This document shows positions 56,201 to 64,000 of a stretch of DNA of 64,000 bases, one piece after another (positions within the stretch are counted from its first letter, which is position 1; every line of letters begins with the position of its first letter). Under the pieces are notes generated by a model. The model had not been told where the DNA came from, ran no database searches, and saw only the letters and a list, made by a program, of their open reading frames with translations. The DNA lies in the NCBI GenBank assembly GCA_030248195.1, contig JASAND010020430.1, positions 1-64,000 of the forward strand, written 5' to 3'. This stretch comes from Trissonchulus latispiculum. Taxonomy: Eukaryota; Nematoda; Enoplea; Enoplida; Ironidae. The translations under genes were made by a program, and so were the position numbers.

Positions 56201-58690
56201 TTTTGAGCGACATAATTTTTCCTCTGGATACATGTCAGGAATAACATGTGAGAAGATATAAGAATGTCTACCACTGTTCGTTCGTTGTCTCGTTTCCCTC
56301 AGTAGTATAGGAATTGCAACTTTGATGCCGGTTTCAGAATCACACCTTACAAATTTGATGTCGGTTTCAAAAATAGGCCTTACAAATTTGATGTCCGTTT
56401 AAAAAAACTGCTTTAAAGTGTGATGCTCAATTTTAAGAAACATCTTTGTGATATAGATTTAGTCATGAAACCTGTCTAGATGATAACACAGCTCTACTGC
56501 ATATATATATATACATTAGCTAGCACTGTCAATACTTGAGATATTTGAACACCAACAAACCAGAGAATAATTTGGTTTGCTGGTGTTCAAATATCTTTTA
56601 ACAGGAGGCTTATATGCATCTGATTACGTCAACTTAAATATACAATTTCGCCCTTGATCTGGCAAAAGGACCTAACTAGACCAAACGGTCGAAATGGCGT
56701 TTTTTGCAGATTTAGGTTTCCTTAAGTGCTGAGTTTAATCTGCCAAAAGGACGTATCTGTACGAGCTAAAACGAAGAAGTTAAAGCCATTTGTCATTCGG
56801 CACTATGTTCAGAAATGGTGATAACTGGTCTCTTACAGGAACCTAAGTCACATAGGTCATTTTGACACACTATGATTTCTACACATTGCACACTACATAT
56901 TCACTGATTTGATATTTGTTATGGCTTACTTAGGTCTTTTTGCCATCAAATTTTACATTCTTCCAATTTTTCCTGTAAAATGCTTAACTATTAATGATCC
57001 AGCAATCAGTAACAGTTCCTTGCATACAGCAAATGCTGCTTACTTAATTTTAAATTACTGCGTTAACAGAAATACCCTTTTTGACAAAATAACGCTAACT
57101 TTAATAACGAACGCCATGTTAGCAGCTTTTCTTGTCCGGTGTGTTTGGAATTGCATTTAATTCTCAAAAACCAGTCAATCCAAATATTGTACCGGCTTTT
57201 TGTTTTATTTATGCGAGCTTTTTCACTATCTATGGCGTACTTTATGCAGAAACAACGTGAACCTTGAATACATACCTCTCTTTATAGAAACTGTTATGTC
57301 GCGCCATGGTTATGCGCATATTAAGCTTAAATTGATAGAGGTAAGTCGAAAAAGGCAGACGTGAGAGCTACGGCCGTCGGATTGTTTGATTTTTTGAAAA
57401 AAGTGTGCAGTTAGGGCAAATAATTTTGTGTGTCAAGGAGAAAATTTTGGTATGGCAAAGAGACCTAAATGAAAAGTAATTAGTAAATAAATTACCAAAA
57501 TAACAGAACCCAACGGCTAAGACAGAAAAACATATTGTTCGAACCGGAGGTATTTCAGTAATAAGTATGACTAAAAAGTTTGCGAAAAATAAACCTACAT
57601 AAATTCAAAAACACGTTTTTTTTACTGAAATTTTCAAAAGGCCATAACTTTAAATTTTGAGTTTTCAGTTAGGTCCTTTTGTCAGACCAAGGGCGATTTA
57701 TGATTAGATAAAATTTAGTACATACGTCACAGTGCCGATTCAAGTTTAAAGTAGTTTCTTAGTAGTTAAATTTTAATAATATAGATGCATCTCAGAATTA
57801 GTTGTTTTTCTGGCAGAAATAATTTAAATGTGCTACTCCGTACACTGTCTTTGTGGTACAAAAATGTCGGACCCACGTTGTCAAACAGGTTTAACCTCTA
57901 TAAAATTTGGTGATTGCAGTTTAGAACTTTATCAGCATTCTTTATGCCATTAAATCTTAGAAGATAATTTCTCTTGATACCAGGCCGCGGTTTAATGAAC
58001 TTTCCAATTAAATTGCAATTAATGATTGAATAGCGTACAAAGGGGACTTTTTCTGCCTAGGGATAAATTTAATTGCCAGTTTAATAGAATATAAACAGTT
58101 TGTAGTTCACCAGTTGCAGTAAGGCGATCAAGTGAAGGTGTTGGCGCTGTTTTCGTTGTTAGATGTTGAGTCTACTCTTTGAATTAAAGTTGTAGAATCT
58201 TTTCTCTGTACACCATGGGACATCCGTGACGAGGCCACACCATAACTGGTATGCTTTAAATTTAATAAAGTCTTGCTTAATTTAAAACAGAATAGCAGTT
58301 TAATTGTGTTCGAGGGTGAATAGCATCCTTTACAAATGGGTACCATGTTTTTGCACTGACCTTCAGCTGTATTTAGAGTCTGCGTCTGAGTCTTAAAAGA
58401 CTGAGCCAAACGGGTTAATAAAATATCCTAATGTTTTTAAAATTCAAATGGGAATACTTGGGAATACACATACTTGGGCAATGTGTTTCGCGTAGTATGG
58501 GAGGAAGTTTGGCCGTTTTTTGACTGCACCTTGAAAATTGAATCCTGTGCGTATTAAAATTTGGCCGTTTTTGGCGAGATAATTCAATTCGGTGCGTAAT
58601 TTTATGGTAAAAACCAGTTCGTAACTTGTTAATTTCTTATTGTCATATTGTTCTTCTGGCATAATGCTAAATTTACTAACAGATTAAAAC
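53215..58690. other. Unassigned AT-rich stretch, one hairpin
   Basis: Small frames (for example 53215-53403) show no known motif. A 24-base-arm hairpin lies at 56539-56596. A (TA)n run is at about 54450-54468 and CTGTTGTTGTTG at about 56038-56058. Confidence 0.4.
56539..56596. repeat. 24-base-arm inverted repeat (hairpin)
   Basis: AGATATTTGAACACCAACAA and its complement pair with one mismatch around a 10-base loop. Confidence 0.75.
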
Positions 58691-58697
58691 TTAATTT

Positions 58698-59190
58698 TAG
58701 CTGCCATGTTTCTGGTGATATCAGGGTTCTGCTGCCAATGAAGAAGGGAGCAGCGCATGATCCTAAACCCGGTCGGTATGCTGACTTTGAACTGGACATG
58801 CTTCATATGCCAGTATTTCTTGTAAAACCTGTCCATTCAGTACGTCCCACCAAACCCCCTGCCATACAGCAGCTTTGGGTCTACCGAGCCCCACGATAGT
58901 AGACGACACTGGACTGCACAGGTAGATAATTTTGCAGGCGCCCCCCCCCTGGTTTGTCAGCTGTCACGGGGAACGACTACGGGGACAAGTACAACCACAA
59001 CTGCTGCCCCCGTTGCGTAGAAGCTTGCCTGGAGAGAGAGAACTCCAACCTACAGAAAGTTATAGGGTGCCGGTGCTTATCTCCGGATTCACAGCCCGAA
59101 GCCAGGAGCGACAACTTTCTGCCCCGCCTCTCCGCCTATCCAAACTCCGGTGAACTATCAAAAGGAAGCCATTGTCCTTTCTCCACTTAG
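58698..59190 (+). other. Two exon-like GC-rich islands
   Basis: After an ATTTTAG acceptor (about 58697) a frame with DPKPGRYADFELDMLHMPVF runs to a stop at 58899. A second island follows a TTTTGCAG acceptor (about 58936) with a Cys-rich segment (YNHNCCPRCVEACLERENSN) ending at 59190. Composition stands out from the surroundings. The families are not recognised. Confidence 0.25.
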
Positions 59191-59369
59191 TGCTTTTGTC
59201 AAAAAACTTCAAACTTTCAAAAAGAATTTCCACGTCAAACGGATCGGGATCGTTGTTCGTTATAACCATTATGTTGTGAAGTTTGACTCTACGTGGTCAA
59301 ATAAAATAGTGTTGTCTACTTTACTTCAAGTTAAGATGCTAAAATTGCAAGTGAATACCAGAGGTGTGT

Positions 59370-62250
59370 GATATGCGAGAACTATGAGATCCTGACCAAC
59401 TAAAAATGAGAGCCGTTATAACGATTTAATGGAATTTCCTTGAAAACTCGATGACATTTAATAATACATAAACGCAACTGACAATCCCAACCGCAACTAA
59501 CTTGATTTTCCCAACTATGGTAAACAGCAAGTATTAGCTAAACAACCTAAGAAATTAGTCATGAAAGAAAGAAAACACTGAGTGTGGATCCAAATTTATG
59601 TCTATAACCTGCCTAGCTTTGAACATGAATAATTTATATCTTCCCTGTCGGTGCTGACTTAACATAATACTCCTCTGTTGGCACGGAGCGGTCTCTGACG
59701 GGTTCACACAGTAAGAAGAACTTGAGAAAAGGGAGTTACCCGAAGATACCTAAGGTAGTAGTAAAGCTAAAACGTTGGTGAAAAATTACGTAATATTAAA
59801 AAAACTACGGTGAACATACACCATACTACGGTTGAGCACTCAATTTTTACCATGTTAACCGGCCGACGGTAAATCTACTCGGAACAAAATCGAGATATTT
59901 TTGACAAAACAGGAACACTACCTAGCTATGACAACTACGTACAAAACATAGTGTGTTCCCGGCCGAAACCACCCAAGCACCAGGGGTAGCAAGGTTCAGG
60001 GAACAAAATCAGAAAGATAAGAAAACCAGAAAAATGTGACATACCAAACGCAAGAAATTATTAAGCAGGCAGAAGAAACTACAGGCAACGGAATTATGCA
60101 AAGATTGTACATGACTGGTAGCCAAGTACGAAACAAGCAAACAATGCCAAAAGCAATACTAGATTAATCACAGAATAAAAAATGGTAAAACTGTCGCTGC
60201 CGAGCCGCAAATTTTAAAGAGACAGAAGTGTAATAAATTTTGGAGAAAAGAGAAAAACCAGGAACCGTGCAATCTAGTTAATGCTAAAAAGACAAGAAAA
60301 AGTGATAGTGAAAAACATGTACCAGCACCGACAGATACACCGGCCAAACCGAGGTTGCTGGCACCGAAACGAAAAATTAATTCAACCGAACCCGAATTTT
60401 CAAATTTAATCCCAACGGGTCCTTTCCTCAAATCACAACCAAACACAGCAAAACCCGAAATACTAATCACCAATACAAAGACTATCAACAGATAATCACA
60501 AAAACCGGATGATGAGAAAGCTTCACAGATGTGCCGAAAGACATGTGCGGTCTTCTGCCAGCACCGCATCAGTTGCCGTTACCATCTTATTGTCCGTCAC
60601 TGGAGCTCCAGTCTGCGGGAGTCTGCCGAACATGTACCAGCCTCGTAAGGTTTCCCGGGCCACGATACCAAACCCAAGACCCAATGCAAGACGAGAAAAA
60701 TTCAAGGGGCCGTTCCCCAGCACTAGCAAATAGCCAAGCAAGCCGTAAAACGTTCGGACCCGCAAACCCACGGAAGAAGGCCGGCAATCATCCCGAAACC
60801 ATTCCCAAGGAACCAGACGACCACATCGGTTCCGACGGCTGAGTGTGCGGCTGCTGATGTTCCGACGGCACTGTGACTGGACATCCGTATGCTCCCAAGG
60901 AGCCTGTTCCGCCGAAACTACAGTAAGTTTCTCTTGTTTCTCTTGAAAATCAAGAAGGCCATTTTTCAGGATTGTGTCTCGATTTATGGATTTCATTACC
61001 CTCCAGGAATTTAAACTATCCCGCTCCATCTCATGACGCAACTTCCTTGCCAGATAATTTTTAACACTGGCCAACCTCTGCCTTGACCTTAGTCCGGTCC
61101 GTATGTCACCCAACTTCAATCAAATCATCGACCGGCTTCTGGACCGACCGGAGCTTCGGACGCAAATAAGTACCTTGATAAAGTCGGCCCGAAATTGTTC
61201 AATGTCATACTGGTGGCCATCTACCGACCGTTTGGACTCTTTCTGAATATCGATTCTGGAAGACCGGCTGTCTTAGATGTCGTCAAAGATCAAGTAATGG
61301 GAAACCTCAGCAGGAGTGGGGGATTTCCCTTCAAGGGTGATTGGCCATGTGGCCAGGAAATCGATGATCAAAGAACGGCCCACATACGTGTGGCATCACC
61401 GCGAGTGGCATCATTCTAATTCCAGTTGTACTTGTGGCGGGTGGACTTTTTGCTCAGTCTCCAACTCGCTTCAGCGAATATCGGGACTGGCTTAAGTTCT
61501 CCGGAGCGAGGTAAGGAAACTGAATGAAGGCAGATGAATCAGCTGCGACGTCTGAGGCAGCGTTGTCTGACTGACTACCATCCATTGGGTAAAGATCACC
61601 GCACTAGACATTGCCAAGGTAATTCCCATGAACACTGCATAACACTGAGGCATAACCGTATCCCTCTGTTCCATCTTCCGGACCAGCGAGTAGCTATTAT
61701 GCAAGGTGGCACTGGTCGACTTTGACGTCGACACACGCCACTTCGATGGTTTGGCTGAGGAAGTCGGCTACCTGGGTAAGTTCAACTTCACGTATTTTGT
61801 TTCCAGTGGTGTCAAAGTCGTGCAAAGAGGTGTTCAACAAGATCCTCGCGATAGTAGTGAAGAGGCCTTTGGCCTTTTCCAATTGACAAAAGTCGTTGAA
61901 AGCGAAAATTAAGGTCCGTGGTCTTTATCTTGCCGCTGCTGGTGTTGGCGAACAGTCTGCTCTTTAAACCAGGTTTGGCCTTTTGGGTCACCCTCAAGTA
62001 CACACATACGGCGGATCGCATCGATGTATGAGTCATGTCGTTGTTTGCCGGTATTGTGCTCAAACATGCGGGACACATGGAAAACTTCGCAATCTGGTGA
62101 AACCGCATGTTTAGCCTTTCTGAATTCGTCTATAGTCATGTTTCCATGATGGAGGGACGCTGGCACTGGCGCAGGGCAAGAGCTGCAGAAATGTAGGCAT
62201 GAGCTACATGATGAGGGGGCAGTTGCTCCTCTACTTTGTCATATATGTCA
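59370..62250. other. Unresolved GC-richer region with overlapping frames on both strands
   Basis: Frames of 60-198 codons overlap on both strands between 60168 and 62166 with no known motif. The 198-codon minus frame at 60523-61119 has no domain I recognise. A plus frame without ATG (about 60165-60495) is Lys/Pro/Thr-rich. Confidence 0.3.
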
Positions 62251-62257
62251 GTTCAGT

Positions 62258-62860
62258 TTAGTGAAGTCTAGTTTTCTCACTTTCTGGGCCATATTCTCGG
62301 ATCACCCTGGTTACCTCTTTGAAATTGTGAAGCCCTCGATTTAGGAACATATTGAAGGCCTTTTGGTTCCTTCGGTAAGCTTCCAGTCCTGCCGTATCCT
62401 TCTTGAACTCTTTGATCAGATGGCACAAGTTGTTGACTGCGTCCGCGTCCTGCCAAACCGTGAGGTTCACGATGCTCGGGAGGTTGGCATACCAGGCCTT
62501 GATCCTAGATGAAGCCTGCGAGCACTGATCTAGCAACAGAAAAAAGATCTCCACCAGGTCAATACTTATCCACTTGATGCTGTCTTTGCTGAGCTCCTTC
62601 GATAGCAAAAGTTTTCCGTCCTGCAGATGTAAGCCAAATACCCAAAGAATCGGGCAACGTCCCTGGGTCGACTGCGCGAAGTTCTTGTTGAGCTTCGTGT
62701 CGCACAGATGTGTGGCAAATCGTACAAGGAGGGTGTTCCTGGCTGTGGAATAAAACGCATTCTAAGTGGCCCTTTGGATGGCTGCGTTGCTAAATCCTCG
62801 CCGTAGTCCTTCGGAGGATGTAGACAACACCGTTGCACACCCACTGCTGTGCCGCCAAGA
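62258..62860 (-). pseudogene. Decayed ORF of unknown family
   Basis: One frame runs from about 62860 to 62258 with a single TAG near 62760. It includes TARNTLLVRFATHLCDTKLN, WVFGLHLQDGKLLLSKELSK, SIDLVEIFFLLLDQC and AFNMFLNRGLHNFKEVTRVI. It is helical with a coherent protein character and, at 3', GAAAGTGAGAAA could be a splice donor leading to an exon at about 62166. Not recognised; looks like a viral or transposon protein remnant. Confidence 0.35.
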
Positions 62861-63376
62861 CTAGAACAATCGCTGGCTCGGCATTCCCGGCTGGTAGACC
62901 AGTAGGTGGATCAACGGCACGGTAATGTTAAACATTTAGATTAATCCTGAATAAAAAATAAGAGATAGAAGCAGTGAACGCTGTATTAAGGACAAACCTG
63001 AGGGTTACAGCTTTGTGTTGTAAGAACTATATGTATGTAATTAATTTTAGGATTGTAGAAAAGGCAAAAAGCTCGAGGTTCTTTGGTATTTCCTGCGGGA
63101 AGCTCCTGTAAAACACTACAGGTTGCTTTTATTTCGGTTTTAATTTTTACTGCTCGAATGATGAAATGACAATTGACACTTAATGAAGGAAGAAAAAACC
63201 AAAATGTGTTAACAAAGCAATTGTGGTTACAAGTTATGTGAAAAACAGAATACAAAGAAAGGGTAAGTAATTTAATTGGAACTTGGTTAAAAATGGAATA
63301 GGACAATTTAATCCTTGGTATATGAATTTATTAAGATGATGAGGAAGCATATAAGAAATCATAAACGAAGAGAAAC

Positions 63377-63905
63377 ATGCAATTAAGCTGTCATGAAGTC
63401 CCGGACCAGGATATCTACGAATTCGAAACCATCCTAGATGATGTAAGTTTTGTTAAGCGTAAAGAAATACTTCTAGATTTAAAGACGTAGTCCAAAGAAT
63501 CTGTTATACAACATAACCTAATTATTACATAACTGAGTACTATATACCATGTTTAAACTATCATTACACCAATATATATGCAATTTATAAAGTTGAAATT
63601 TTATATTGGCACACCAATTATTGTTTGTTTTTATTGCTTGTTTAATTATTGGCACACCTATAAAAGTTAATTTGTAAAATTGAAAGCAAAATCATATGCT
63701 TTTTTGTAAGTGGTTCAGCATTATTGTGGTTCAACTTGCGAACCGAAAAATGCTGCTCTCCGCGGACTGCAAAAAGTCAAGAAGCGGAGAAGCGAAGACC
63801 AAGGATAGAAAACTTGGCCCCCAAACCAGACTGCCGTGCGGTTATTTCAGTCACCCCCAGGGCAACGGTAGTCGTGCTTTCCGACTACTGTTGCCCCCCG
63901 CTTGA
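63377..63905 (+). other. Possible two-exon small gene
   Basis: A 22-codon frame from the ATG at 63377 (MQLSCHEVPDQDIYEF) stops exactly at a GTAAGT donor (63443). A second frame after TTTTTGTAAG (63709) is in the same phase, Lys/Arg-rich, and ends at 63905. Plausible but unsupported by homology. Confidence 0.25.
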
Positions 63906-64000
63906 CAACAGTGACGAAGATGGCTGAAAAGCTAGTTGGCTTGCTCGTAAGCCTTGGGTGAAAAATTGGGCTGCAGAAAATAGACGGGAGGGGAAAGCGA

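Overview
The window comes from an animal genome, most likely an invertebrate. It is AT-rich, has spliced genes with GT..AG introns and short AATAAA polyadenylation signals, carries (TA)n and (ATT)n microsatellites and satellite arrays, and is dominated by Polinton/Maverick-type DNA. The species cannot be named from the sequence. No tRNA, rRNA, CRISPR array or bacterial operon was seen.

Region by region. (1) 1-5.1 kb: the right part of one Polinton-like element. It has a protein-primed family-B DNA polymerase (polB #1) broken by a single-base lesion, a convergent accessory gene with one in-frame stop, and an intact RING-finger (Topors-like) exon. (2) 6.0-7.6 kb: a non-coding element with inverted terminal repeats. 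(3) 7,607-29,057: a complete Polinton-type insertion. It begins AGTAGT, ends ACTACT, is flanked by a perfect 6-bp duplication (ATTATG) and has terminal inverted repeats (TIRs) of about 1.6 kb. The left TIR holds a 1.33-kb fold-back element with a TA duplication; the right TIR keeps the empty site. (4) 29.06-39.7 kb: a MITE-like inverted repeat followed by several tandem and satellite arrays. (5) 39.9-51.7 kb: a graveyard of other Polinton copies, with integrase, two kinds of polB fragment, a tandemly duplicated small gene and a RING fragment; one polB relic is split by a 183-bp hAT-like MITE. (6) 51.7-64 kb: mostly unassigned AT-rich DNA with a few exon-like islands and one decayed ORF on the minus strand.

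Inside the complete element, the minus-strand block reads (from the left end) a small gene overlapping the TIR, a Polinton-associated Cys/His family protein, a YqaJ-type PD-(D/E)XK nuclease, a NADAR-domain protein, two unknown small proteins, a spliced gene with a duplicated zinc-binding module, a 50-residue membrane peptide and a zinc-finger-fused polB. The polB is a pseudogene (about five frameshifts, a stop codon, and DTD changed to DTG in motif C). On the plus strand lie a 107-residue basic protein, a 151-bp tandem array and a five-exon gene encoding two double-stranded-RNA-binding-like domains. No integrase, packaging ATPase, protease or capsid gene was recognised. The element therefore looks like a Polinton that has lost its core functions, or was mobilised in trans, while keeping a cargo of open nucleic-acid-handling genes. 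The NADAR, YqaJ and dsRNA-binding combination is the most interesting content of the window.
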